This document shows positions 29,124 to 37,812 of a stretch of DNA of 64,000 nt, in pieces. The notes beneath the pieces are model-generated. The model searched no databases. It saw only the letters and a program-made list of their open reading frames with translations, and had not been told where the DNA came from. Made by a program: the position numbers and the translations under genes. Every line of letters begins with the position of its first letter. Positions within the stretch are counted from its first letter, which is position 1. This DNA comes from Myxococcus stipitatus DSM 14675 (GTDB taxonomy: Bacteria; Myxococcota; Myxococcia; Myxococcales; Myxococcaceae): the NCBI RefSeq assembly GCF_000331735.1, contig NC_020126.1:6094501-6158500 (forward strand), given 5' to 3'.

Positions 29124-30539
29124 CTAACGACTGACAGCGCTCTTCTTCGCCGAACTCCCGCCACCGTTCCCGTTGCTGCCCTGCCGGGGAACCGCGAGCA
29201 GCTCCAGCTTCGTCTTCGACGGCTCGAACGGACGCGGCAGGTAGATGGCCACGTTCTGCTCGGTGATGACGTTCTTCCAGTAGGGGTCGCCGCTCTCGAG
29301 CGAGAAGTACACGACGCCCGGCTTCACCGGCACCTCGGCGGGAGGGCGGAACGTCACCTCCACCGGCACGCCCGGCGCGGCGGCTTTGATGATGTCGCGA
29401 ATCTCCACGAAGCTGGCGATCTTCGAGAGGTTCGGCAGGCTCTTGGCGACCTCCGCCTCCGGCAGGTCGCTGCGCACCGCGAGGATGAACTGCGCGGCCT
29501 TGAGGAAGCGCTCGTCCTCGAGCCGGCCCAGGTGCATGCCGTCCTTGCGGGACTCCAGCTGCACGGTGATGCACTGCTCGATGGCCACGACGTCCAGCAG
29601 CTTCTGGAGCAGCTGGAAGAGGCCGTCGAAGGTGGCGCGCAGGTTGTTGTACTGGAACTTGGGCAGGTCTCCCGGGTCCGCCTCCGCGGAGAACGTGGAG
29701 AGCTGTCCGGCGGCCTGGCACAGCAGCAGGTAGACCATCTGCGGGTTGAGGTCCGCGACCTCCACCACGTGGGCCACCTGCGGGATGAGGCCGTTGAGCG
29801 CGCTGAGCTGGAGGTACTTGGTCACATCCCCGGCCGAGAACTCCATCGCCGTGGCGTCGCGGTGACGGCGGCCCTCCGCCAGCTCGCGCTGCTTGCCCTG
29901 CATCGCCTTGAGGATCTGCCGCAGCCGGTCCAACACGTACGGCGACGCGGAGATGCGCAGGCACGGCGGGATGTAGTTGCTGGCGAGCGCCGCGGCGCCC
30001 GTCCTGTCCCGCACCAGCTCGGCGATCTTGATGACGTCGTAGTCCTCGCGCGGCTCCGTGCCGAAGAGCAGCTTGAGGTTGCGCTGCGCGAAGGACACCG
30101 GCACCACGGACTCCGCCGCCGCCAGGTCCGGCACGGAGCGGTTCACCAGGGAGAAGCGCGGCGACGTCGTGGACTCCTCGGTCGCGCCGTAGCTGGAGAT
30201 GCCCTCCCGCTCACGCGCCACGCCCAGGAACACGTCCAGCGAGCGCTTGTTCGCGCTGAAGTGCTCCTCGATGGGCCGCGTCTGCGGGGCCTCGGGCTGG
30301 CCGCGCTCGAAGGACAGTGGCAGCCCGTCCGGCAGGATGCCCACGAAGCGCAGGAGCTGGAACTGGCCGGCCGCGAGCGCCTTCTCATCCACCTCCTGCT
30401 CCACCACGCCCCAGTCATACGGCGTCAGGGCGCCGAGCCGGGCCGCGAGCAACCCCTCGTGGTAGAGGTCCGCCTGCTGCAGGTGCTGGGGATTCATGAA
30501 CATCCCCTCGGACCAGACAACACGTTGGGGCGTCTTCAT
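29124..30539 (-). CDS. tssK: Type VI baseplate-membrane linker TssK
   Basis: A 471-residue TssK/VasE/ImpJ protein linking the baseplate to the membrane complex. The family start is unmistakable (VVWSEGMFMNPQHLQQAD), followed by LLRFVGILPDGLPLSF and the helical middle (TFDGLFQLLQKLLD). The C-terminal part (VEVTFRPPAEVPVKPGVVYF) is the receptor-binding-like domain. The ATG overlaps the tssJ stop as ATGA, so synthesis is coupled. Confidence 0.95.
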   Translation of the reverse strand: MKTPQRVVWSEGMFMNPQHLQQADLYHEGLLAARLGALTPYDWGVVEQEVDEKALAAGQFQLLRFVGILPDGLPLSFERGQPEAPQTRPIEEHFSANKRSLDVFLGVAREREGISSYGATEESTTSPRFSLVNRSVPDLAAAESVVPVSFAQRNLKLLFGTEPREDYDVIKIAELVRDRTGAAALASNYIPPCLRISASPYVLDRLRQILKAMQGKQRELAEGRRHRDATAMEFSAGDVTKYLQLSALNGLIPQVAHVVEVADLNPQMVYLLLCQAAGQLSTFSAEADPGDLPKFQYNNLRATFDGLFQLLQKLLDVVAIEQCITVQLESRKDGMHLGRLEDERFLKAAQFILAVRSDLPEAEVAKSLPNLSKIASFVEIRDIIKAAAPGVPVEVTFRPPAEVPVKPGVVYFSLESGDPYWKNVITEQNVAIYLPRPFEPSKTKLELLAVPRQGSNGNGGGSSAKKSAVSR

Positions 30540-31105
30540 CTGCGAGCCTCGCTCGAGCGGGCCTCGACACGGTAGTCCTCGATGAGGAAGCGCATCGACG
30601 CGTCACGCGCGGCGGTCTTCTTCGCGGGATCGCAGTCCTCTGGCTTCACCTGGGGCAGCCGCTCCACGGCCCGCCACACCTGTCCGGCGGGGCGCCTGAA
30701 CACCCCCACCACGGCAAGGTAGCTCGCACCTGAAGTCCGACTGACTTCACGCGTCAATTGCTGGCCTGGCTCGAGGGTGAACTCATCCATGGCCAGCAAG
30801 TCCTCCTCCAGCACCTCCTTGGGACGCTGCCAGAGGTCCTGGAAGTCGGCGGCCTCCATGCGGCGAGAGCCTTTGAGCTGGAAGACCTGGACGTTCGTCG
30901 GGAGCGAGCGGCCCACGTCATCCGCGTTGAGGCGCGTGCTCGCGTCGAGATGCAGGACAAAAGGAGGAGGCTGCTCGCAAGTCGTCGGCGCGGGAGGGGT
31001 GTGCGCGCACGCCCCAACGACCAGACTCGAGAGCAGGACCGTACCCAGACAAGACCAGACGCAACTCCGCGCCCGTGGGCCGAAGCCCCCCCCACAAACC
31101 GGCAT
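30536..31105 (-). CDS. tssJ: Type VI outer-membrane lipoprotein TssJ
   Basis: A 189-residue lipoprotein and first gene of the type VI operon. The signal peptide ends at lipobox LVVGAC (Cys33). The mature part has the TssJ transthyretin-like features: LHLDASTRLNADDVGRS, VQVFQLKGSRRMEAADF and LEPGQQLTREV, with a final ~30-residue charged tail. It anchors TssM to the outer membrane. ATG at 31105 with GGAGAGAGGG about 5 bases upstream. Confidence 0.93.
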   Translation of the reverse strand: MPVCGGGFGPRARSCVWSCLGTVLLSSLVVGACAHTPPAPTTCEQPPPFVLHLDASTRLNADDVGRSLPTNVQVFQLKGSRRMEAADFQDLWQRPKEVLEEDLLAMDEFTLEPGQQLTREVSRTSGASYLAVVGVFRRPAGQVWRAVERLPQVKPEDCDPAKKTAARDASMRFLIEDYRVEARSSEARR

Positions 31106-31143
31106 GGCACCCTCTCTCCGGAAGAAGCTTCGCGCCAGCTAAA

Positions 31144-31159
31144 CGCTCACAACCTGCCA
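31144..31159 (-). promoter_or_regulatory. Sigma-54-like promoter upstream of tssJ
   Basis: On the minus strand TGGCAGGTTGTGAGCG has the GG and GC doublets exactly ten bases apart and a near-consensus TGGCA. It lies 39 bases before the tssJ ATG, giving a predicted leader of about 27 bases. The -12 half (GAGC instead of TTGC) is imperfect. Sigma-54 control is common for type VI operons elsewhere, but no enhancer-binding regulator is in this window. Confidence 0.4.
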
Positions 31160-31252
31160 CAAGCCCCCCATCAGTTCAAGACAGGGCAGATGTAGGTTTA
31201 AAGAAGTCCAAGAGAAGACAAGCCAGCGCACTTCCTCGAGAAATCCTTCCAC

Positions 31253-31273
31253 GGCCCCTTGTTGCAAGGTGCC
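31253..31273 (-). terminator. Hairpin after the lipid synthase operon
   Basis: On the minus strand GGCACCTTG-CAA-CAAGGGGCC forms a 9-bp stem with one mismatch and a 3-base loop, 27 bases past the last stop codon of the synthase operon and before the type VI promoter region. An ATTTC stretch follows a little later; it is a weak but well-placed terminator candidate. Confidence 0.4.
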
Positions 31274-31299
31274 CCGCGTCAGGATTCACCCAGGGTCCG

Positions 31300-32265
31300 C
31301 TAGCCCTTGACAGGCGCCAGGTCGTTGAGGATCGAAGGATCCAGGAACGTCAGCGTCTGAAGTGTTGGCACGGTGCGGCGCGCGAGCGAGGACACGACCT
31401 TGCTGTCGCCGACCTCCAGCACGCGCGTCACGCCGAGGCTGGCGAGATTCCTCACGCACTGCATCCACAAGACGGGCGCGGTGAGCTGCTCCACCAAGGA
31501 GCGGCGGATGCAGACGAGTGTCTGGACTGACTTCGCCGTGGTGCTGAGGATCACCGGGCACCGGGGCATGCGGAGCCGGAGCCGCGCGACTTCGGCCCGC
31601 CAGTCCTCGTGAATCTGGGCCATCAAGGGTGAGTGGAAGGCGTGGCTCACCTCCAGCATCACGCAGTCCTTGGCGCCCGCGGCGAGCGCCAGGTCCTTGA
31701 AGCGCTCCAGCGCTCGCACGTCTCCGGAGAGCACGAACTGCTGGGGGCTGTTGTGGATGGCCACGACGGCCACGGCGTCCCGCGCGACCTCCTGACACAG
31801 CGCCTCCACCCGCGCCGCGTCCAGGCCCATGACGGCCACCATGCCGCCTGGGGTCGTCACGCTCGCCATGAGCTGGCCGCGCTTGCGCACCGCGCGGACC
31901 GCCTCCGCCAGCGGCAGGCATCCTGCGGCCACCAGGGCCGAGAACTCACCCACGCTGTGCCCCACGACCTGGGGTGGCTCGAGCCCCAACTCCTGGAGCT
32001 CCGCGAGGCACGCCACGCTCACCGTCACGATGGCGGGCTGTGCGTTCTGCGTCGCGGTCAGCGTCTCGAGCGGCCCCTCCAGGCAGAGCTTCGCGAGGTC
32101 GACGCCGATGGCCTCCGAGGCCTCCTCGAAGACGCGTCGGGCCGCGACGGAGCGCTCCCGCATCCGCCGCCCCATGCCCACCTTCTGCGAACCCTGTCCA
32201 GGGAAGAGCCACGCCCAACGCTCCCCTGCCCCACCACTCCGCGATGTGTCGTCCATGATGTCCAT
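31300..32265 (-). CDS. Free malonyl-CoA:ACP transacylase (trans-AT)
   Basis: A 321-residue stand-alone acyltransferase of the FabD/AT family. Motifs are complete: LFPGQGSQKVGMG near the start, nucleophile Ser104 in GHSVGEFSA, the conserved Arg in VRKRGQLMAS, and catalytic His in VSHAFHSPLM. It loads extender units onto ACPs. As last gene of the ten-gene operon it supplements the AT domain of the first gene product. The latter's paralogue in the third KS protein is dead, so a free AT may compensate. The start ATG at 32265 has a weak ribosome site; the ATG at 32256 is an alternative. It follows the acyltransferase gene by 33 bases. Confidence 0.92.
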   Translation of the reverse strand: MDIMDDTSRSGGAGERWAWLFPGQGSQKVGMGRRMRERSVAARRVFEEASEAIGVDLAKLCLEGPLETLTATQNAQPAIVTVSVACLAELQELGLEPPQVVGHSVGEFSALVAAGCLPLAEAVRAVRKRGQLMASVTTPGGMVAVMGLDAARVEALCQEVARDAVAVVAIHNSPQQFVLSGDVRALERFKDLALAAGAKDCVMLEVSHAFHSPLMAQIHEDWRAEVARLRLRMPRCPVILSTTAKSVQTLVCIRRSLVEQLTAPVLWMQCVRNLASLGVTRVLEVGDSKVVSSLARRTVPTLQTLTFLDPSILNDLAPVKG

Positions 32266-32298
32266 CCAGCGCGTGTCTCGAAGGGGTGCCGCGTGACG

Positions 32299-33891
32299 TC
32301 AGCTCGCGACCGGCAGCACCTGGGGCGCGGAGGCCAGATGCTCGACCTCGGCCAGCCACCGGTCACCGAACTCGCGCACCGTCTCGTCGTGCATCGTCGG
32401 CGAGAGGTACTCGACCACGCCGTGCACCTCGCCCCCGGAGTGGATGATGACGACGCCGATGCAGGGGCGCCCCGTGAGCGAGCCACGCACCAGGACCCGC
32501 TCGGTGCCAACGCCCTCCGGCAGGGCCAGCTCCTCGGGCTGGCGGATGGTGCTCACCAGCAGCGAGTAGTTGAACATGGACGGGTCCGCGTCGTTCTTGC
32601 GCAGCGCCGCCCGGAACATCCCCGGAGGCATCAGCGTCACCAGCCCCATGTTGACCATGAAGCCCACGGACTCCTCGAGGACCCGCATGCTCCGGATGGA
32701 CTCGGACAAGCGCCGCTCCAGCCCGGGTGAGCGGATCTCCTCCGGGCGGGCGACGACCTGAAGCATCCCCAGGTAGTTGCCCAGACCGGACGGAATCCCC
32801 AGCGCGGCGCGGAGGTTCGTCGGCACGAAGGCCCTGAAGCGCTGGTCCGGTGCGCCGCGTGCCCGACGAAGTGAGTCGGCGGCGCGGAAGACGGCGCCCA
32901 CCAGCAAGTCATTGCGGCTCACGCCTCGCGCGGTGGAGACCGCCTTCAAGCGCGTCCAGGTGTCGCCAGGGATGCGGAGCAGGTGGTGCCGCGTGTGCGT
33001 GGGGCGCGCGCCCGCGTCATCCGCGAGCACGGCCGAGGCGCCCTTGTCGGTGTCGCCCAAGGCGAAGTGCCGCCGCATCATCCGCAGCGTCCAGCCCAGC
33101 CCGCGAGAGCGCACCTGGTCTCGCAACCGCTGGCCTCCGTGCACCGGGGCGCGAGGCGTGAGCGGCATGCCCGCGCGCAGCTCGTTGTAGCGGCGCACGA
33201 GCAGGTCGAGCATCAAGAGCCCCCCTTCCCCATCCACCGCGCTGTGATGAACGGTGAGGCAGAGGCGAAAGCCCCCATCGGGCCGAGGCGCGTGAATCAC
33301 CCGCCACGGCGGCAGGCGACGCAGGTCCATGGGCGCATCCAACGCGCGGGAGTCCTCCGCCTCGACGGGAAGCTCGGACCACGACAGCAGCGCCGTGGCA
33401 TCCACCCAGGGGCGCTTCGCCACGAGCCGCGTGATGCCGAGCGGCGCCTCGCGCACGAACGAGCGGGCCAGGGGCACCTCCTTCAGCACGGCGGACACGG
33501 CGCGCTCCAGCGGCTCGCGCTCCAGCGGCGCGTCCATGTCCACGAAGTGGTGCGAGTTCATCCGCGTGCCGGGACCGTCCTGCAGATAGAAGTAGCGGTC
33601 CACGCCGTTCATGTTCAGCGCGTGGGACTCGGGCGCGAACGGAATCACCAGCAGCGCCAACACCGCGCCCACCAGCGGCAGCCCGTCGGGCGACACGAGC
33701 AACAGCAGACAGGAGGCCACGGCCAGCTCCACCAGGAGCCCGCGTCGAGGCACCCGCAGCAGGCTCAGCGCGCCCCACGCCAGGCCCAGGAAGGCCCCGC
33801 CGCCCAGACGCCAGGAGAGCACACACAACAAGAGGCCGGCCGCACGCGTCCCCCAGATGAACGGCGGATGAGTCGAAGGTGTCGATGACAT
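32299..33891 (-). CDS. Membrane-anchored condensation/wax-ester-synthase-like acyltransferase
   Basis: A 530-residue protein of the condensation-domain/WS-DGAT acyltransferase superfamily. Residues ~15-85 contain two or three hydrophobic stretches that look like membrane anchors. The catalytic HHxxxDG motif is HHSAVDG at 215-221, followed by LLMLDLLVRRYNEL. Later landmarks (VSRNDLLVGAVFRAAD and FVPTNLR) match the DGAT/PapA-like half. Such enzymes join an acyl thioester to an alcohol or amine. In this operon, which lacks a thioesterase, it is a good candidate for product release or esterification at the membrane. Wax-ester synthase, PapA-type esterase and NRPS-type C domain are all possible readings. 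Confidence 0.82.
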   Translation of the reverse strand: MSSTPSTHPPFIWGTRAAGLLLCVLSWRLGGGAFLGLAWGALSLLRVPRRGLLVELAVASCLLLLVSPDGLPLVGAVLALLVIPFAPESHALNMNGVDRYFYLQDGPGTRMNSHHFVDMDAPLEREPLERAVSAVLKEVPLARSFVREAPLGITRLVAKRPWVDATALLSWSELPVEAEDSRALDAPMDLRRLPPWRVIHAPRPDGGFRLCLTVHHSAVDGEGGLLMLDLLVRRYNELRAGMPLTPRAPVHGGQRLRDQVRSRGLGWTLRMMRRHFALGDTDKGASAVLADDAGARPTHTRHHLLRIPGDTWTRLKAVSTARGVSRNDLLVGAVFRAADSLRRARGAPDQRFRAFVPTNLRAALGIPSGLGNYLGMLQVVARPEEIRSPGLERRLSESIRSMRVLEESVGFMVNMGLVTLMPPGMFRAALRKNDADPSMFNYSLLVSTIRQPEELALPEGVGTERVLVRGSLTGRPCIGVVIIHSGGEVHGVVEYLSPTMHDETVREFGDRWLAEVEHLASAPQVLPVAS

Positions 33892-33919
33892 GATGTGGTT
33901 CTCACGGGGACGCGACGAA

Positions 33920-36900
33920 TCAAGCCCGCCCCTGCATTCCGTTCAGGCGACCATCGATGATGTGTTTGAGCACGGGCCCCAGGTGACCCAGGACGCTCAG
34001 CCGGAGTCCATCGAGCTCGACGAAGACCTGGCGAGTCCGGGGATGGAAGGCCACCGCACGGACCCGCGCGATGCCGTCCTGTGCTCCCAGATAGGTGCTG
34101 TGGACCGCGATCTCCTCGCCCACGGGCAGCGGCGCATGCAGCCGCATGCGGTCCACTCCCTCCGGGAGCACCAGGGACTCGAGTGAGTAGTACGCGGTCA
34201 TCCCCGCGGCGTGAGTGATGGCGTCCAGCGCCATCGGTCCCACGAGGAAGCGCGGCGAGGAGGTGAAGGAGAACAGGTCCTCCAGTTGCTCCTGCATCAC
34301 CCATCCCGCCTGCTGCGTGGGCGACAAGACGCGCAGGTGGCGGCAGCCCTGCATCCGGGGTCCGAGGTGGACTCCCTCTCCCCGGTTGTAGAGCGAGCGG
34401 AAGTCCTGGCGGCCCTCGGTCGAGCAGAGCGCCGCCGTCGCGGAGTCCACGCGCATGGCCTCCTGCTCGTGAACGCCACGCCGCGCCTCGAGGATGACCG
34501 CCCCCGTGTGGAGCTTGCGGCGAACAGGCGGCAGGTCCGCGCGGGGCCGCAGCTCCATCTCCACCTGGAGCGCGATGCTCACGCGTCCAGCCGCATCCGC
34601 CTTCCCTGCCCTGGCGGTGATGACCAGTCGCGTGGTCCGCCCCTCCCAGACCTTGGCCGCCTGGTGGAAGCGAACCCCTTCCAATCCCGTCACCTCGAGC
34701 CCGGGGCGAAGCAACTGCGCCACCTCGGCCATCAGCTCCACGCCGAAGGTGCCAGGGAGCACCGCGACGTCGTTGACCCGGTGCTCGCGCAGGTAGCGGT
34801 CCGTCTCGAGGCTCAGCTCCCGCACCGCCGTCAGCGTGTCCTCCGTGCGCTCCACCACCGCCCCCACCATGGGGAAGGAGGCGGGAGTCAGCGCCGCGTC
34901 GTCTCCGCGCCGGACGTACTCCTCCACCACCACGTGGTAGTTGGTGCCACCCATGCCGAACGCGCTGAGGCCAGCCCTGCGAGGGCCTCCTCCAGCGGGC
35001 GCGGCCCAGGGCTTCGCCTCCGTGATGACCTCGAATGGCAGGGTGTCCCAGGCGAGGTCCGGGTTCGGGCGCTCGAAGTTGATCTGCGGGGGAAGCACGC
35101 GGTGCTCCAGGCTCTTCAAGACCTTGATGAGGTTGATGACACCGGCCGCCGAGTGCAGGTGACCAATCATCGACTTCACCGAGCCGATCCCCACCGAGCG
35201 CGGCGCGAGCCCGCGCATGACCTGCGAGTAGGTGGAGATCTCCGTGAAGTCCCCCACGGGCGTCGCGGTGCCATGGCACTCGATGTACTGGATGGACGTG
35301 GGCGCGACGTCCGCGCGCTCCATCGCGCGACGGACCGCCAGCTCCTGTCCCACGGGGTTCGGCGCGAGCAGCGACTTGCCCTTTCCATCGCTCGACGACC
35401 CGACGCCCTTGATGACGCCCAGGATGGTGTCGCCATCGCGCTCCGCGTCCTTCAATCGCTTGAGCACCACCACCCCCGCGCCCTCGCCCGGGATGAACCC
35501 GGAGGCGTCCGCGTCGAAGGGACGGCTCCCCGAGCCGCTCACCCCTCGGAACGTGCAGTTGATGGCATACAGGTCGGGCTCCAGGTCCGAGAAGGCGCCA
35601 CCCGCCAGCACCACGTCCGAGAGCCCCAGCTGGAGATTCTCCACGCCCGATTCGATGGCCGCGAGCGACGAAGCACAGGTGCTCTCGAAGATGCCCGTGG
35701 CGCCCTTGAAGCCATACACATGGGCGATGAGCGTGGCCTCCGAGCTGCCCGCGTAGCCCGCATGGGTATAGGGCGTCATCGGCGCCATGCGTGCCTTGAA
35801 GTTCCCCTCGGCCGCGCGGGCGACCTGGTCGGCCGTTTCAGGCGCCAACCCGTGCTCCTGGAGCACCCTCCGGAAGAGCGTGTCCATCTCGACGTAGCTG
35901 ATGCGCAGCTCGACCTGCCGCTCGCGCAGGCGCCCGGGCATGTCCGCCATGAAGACGGACGTCCGCAGTGGAGCCTTCTGCGGCGCGGTCGTCTTGCGCA
36001 GCGCCTCCGCCGCGGCCGTCAGTGCGAAGAGGTGCGAGCGGTCCAGCTGGGCCGCCAGGGTCGGCGGAATGAGGAAGGACTTCTCATCGAACTGGAAGCC
36101 CTCGATGAACCCTCCGAGCGGGCAGTAGATCTTCCCCATCTCCCCCTCGGGGCCGAGGTACCGGTCGATGTCGAAGCGGTCCTTCGGCACCCGGACGATG
36201 TGGTTCTTCTTCGCCAGCACGTTCTCGTAGAACGTGTCGCTGTCCATCGCGCCAGGGGCGAGGACGCCGTAGGACACGACCGCGACGGGCTCTCGCTTCG
36301 GCGCGGGCCCCAGCGTCGCGACCAGCCGCGCGTGGTACTCCGGGACGAACTCCTCCAGCGTGAGGTGGTAGGCCTGTCCTCCCATCGCCAGGGAGTTCAC
36401 CCCCGCGCGGCGCGGGGTTCCGTCCGCGGGGGCCTTCCACTGCGCGGGCTCGGCGAGGAGCTGGAAGGGGGAGCCTTGCGCACGCAGCTCCTCACGCGGC
36501 TGACGCACATGCCCTTGCGCAGGGAGCGTCTGGTGCTTCAAGGCCATCAGCGTGCGCACGAGCCCCGGCATCGTCGACGCCGACAGCAGATAGCCGACCA
36601 TGTTCTTCGTCGAGCCGATGGTCAGGCTCCGAGGCGCATGGCTCGCGAACACCTTCTGCATCGCCGTGATCTCGGACGCCTCGAGGAACTCCACCCCGTT
36701 GGCGTGGCACTCCAGGTACTGCACCGTCTCGGGGGAGTACCCTGCGAGCTCGTACGCGCGCTGCGCCGCCCGGACCTGCGCATCCAGCGGCGGGCTGATC
36801 AACGCGCCTCGACGCCCGTCGTTCGCGCCGCTGATGCCTCGGATGACGCCGAGGATGGAGTCTCCCTGCTTCAGCGCGTCCTCCAAGCGCCGCAGCACGA

Positions 36901-37771
36901 AGAAGCCCGTGCCCTCTCCCAGGAGCGTCCCGTCCGCGTCGGCATCGAAGGGACGCGGTTGGGCATCGCGCGTCAGCAGCCGCATCCGCTCGAAGGTGAC
37001 GAAGGGCGCGGGCGTCAGATAGGGGCTGGTGCCGCCCACCAGCGCGACGTCGTAGTCCCCCAGCGTGAGCCCGTTGACCGCGCACTCCAGCGCGGACAGC
37101 ACGGAGGAGCACGCCGAGTTCACGACGAAGTGCGGCCCCTTCAAGTCGAACAAGGAGCAGGCCCGGCCCAGCGACAGGCTCATGCCGGAGACGTTGCCTC
37201 GGGTGAACTCGCGATGGCAGACCTCGTGGAACGCGCGCTCCGCGGCCTCCAGGATGCGACGCCGCGCCTCCTCCGGGAGCCCCGAGCCCTCCACCGCCGC
37301 CTCGACCGCCGCCGTCAGCTTGGGCCGGTGCCAGAGGAAGGGGTGGATGACACGCGGGTCGTAGCCCATCTCCGAGCCCCCCATGATGACGGCGGTGCGC
37401 TCACGGGGAAACGGCCGCTCCAGCAGGCGCGCGTCCGCGAGGGCCCGGCGAATCGCCTCCACCGTGTACAGCTCACAGCGGTGGAGCTCGTCGAGCATCT
37501 TCGGCCCGACCTTGTACTCACGCCAGGGCAGCTCCAGCTCGTTGAAGAACGACGCCCGCCACACCTCGCCCTTCTCCGTGTCGGAGGAGTCCTTGCTGTA
37601 GAAGCTCTCCCACCGGAACCGCGACGAAGGCACCTGCGCGAACCGAGGCGTCCCTTCCGTGATGTAGCGCCAGAGCTGCTCTGGCGTTTCGGCGCCCGCC
37701 ACCAGGCATGAAGCGCCGATGATGGCGATGGGCGTGGACGTTCGGGTCGCTGACTGGGTTTCCGTCGTCAT
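33920..37771 (-). CDS. PUFA-synthase-like protein, KS0-KS-DH
   Basis: A 1283-residue iterative synthase subunit. KS1 spans about 12-470. It keeps Cys221 (NSACSS) and His356 (ECHANG), but the second His is Tyr394 (KNMVGYLL), so it is predicted to be inactive or non-condensing. KS2 spans about 495-950 with an intact triad: Cys699 (ESTCASS), His833 (ECHGTA) and His871 (SMIGHLHS). The C-terminal ~300 residues form a double-hotdog dehydratase with His997 (REHRVNDVAVLPG) and Asp1183 (ALDAITHAAG). No AT or ACP is present, so it depends on partners. The start follows the previous gene by 41 bases; its ribosome site is weak. Confidence 0.9.
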   Translation of the reverse strand: MTTETQSATRTSTPIAIIGASCLVAGAETPEQLWRYITEGTPRFAQVPSSRFRWESFYSKDSSDTEKGEVWRASFFNELELPWREYKVGPKMLDELHRCELYTVEAIRRALADARLLERPFPRERTAVIMGGSEMGYDPRVIHPFLWHRPKLTAAVEAAVEGSGLPEEARRRILEAAERAFHEVCHREFTRGNVSGMSLSLGRACSLFDLKGPHFVVNSACSSVLSALECAVNGLTLGDYDVALVGGTSPYLTPAPFVTFERMRLLTRDAQPRPFDADADGTLLGEGTGFFVLRRLEDALKQGDSILGVIRGISGANDGRRGALISPPLDAQVRAAQRAYELAGYSPETVQYLECHANGVEFLEASEITAMQKVFASHAPRSLTIGSTKNMVGYLLSASTMPGLVRTLMALKHQTLPAQGHVRQPREELRAQGSPFQLLAEPAQWKAPADGTPRRAGVNSLAMGGQAYHLTLEEFVPEYHARLVATLGPAPKREPVAVVSYGVLAPGAMDSDTFYENVLAKKNHIVRVPKDRFDIDRYLGPEGEMGKIYCPLGGFIEGFQFDEKSFLIPPTLAAQLDRSHLFALTAAAEALRKTTAPQKAPLRTSVFMADMPGRLRERQVELRISYVEMDTLFRRVLQEHGLAPETADQVARAAEGNFKARMAPMTPYTHAGYAGSSEATLIAHVYGFKGATGIFESTCASSLAAIESGVENLQLGLSDVVLAGGAFSDLEPDLYAINCTFRGVSGSGSRPFDADASGFIPGEGAGVVVLKRLKDAERDGDTILGVIKGVGSSSDGKGKSLLAPNPVGQELAVRRAMERADVAPTSIQYIECHGTATPVGDFTEISTYSQVMRGLAPRSVGIGSVKSMIGHLHSAAGVINLIKVLKSLEHRVLPPQINFERPNPDLAWDTLPFEVITEAKPWAAPAGGGPRRAGLSAFGMGGTNYHVVVEEYVRRGDDAALTPASFPMVGAVVERTEDTLTAVRELSLETDRYLREHRVNDVAVLPGTFGVELMAEVAQLLRPGLEVTGLEGVRFHQAAKVWEGRTTRLVITARAGKADAAGRVSIALQVEMELRPRADLPPVRRKLHTGAVILEARRGVHEQEAMRVDSATAALCSTEGRQDFRSLYNRGEGVHLGPRMQGCRHLRVLSPTQQAGWVMQEQLEDLFSFTSSPRFLVGPMALDAITHAAGMTAYYSLESLVLPEGVDRMRLHAPLPVGEEIAVHSTYLGAQDGIARVRAVAFHPRTRQVFVELDGLRLSVLGHLGPVLKHIIDGRLNGMQGRA

Positions 37772-37812
37772 CTCACATGCTCTTCATGAAAAGTGCTTCC
37801 AGGCCGGAGCGC

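Noticed and set aside
34211..37711. 1166-codon plus-strand reading frame antisense to the KS0-KS-DH gene
   Set aside because: Low-complexity Arg/His/Gln-rich translation opposite an unmistakable synthase gene; a GC-driven shadow, as is the similar frame at 38113-41577.
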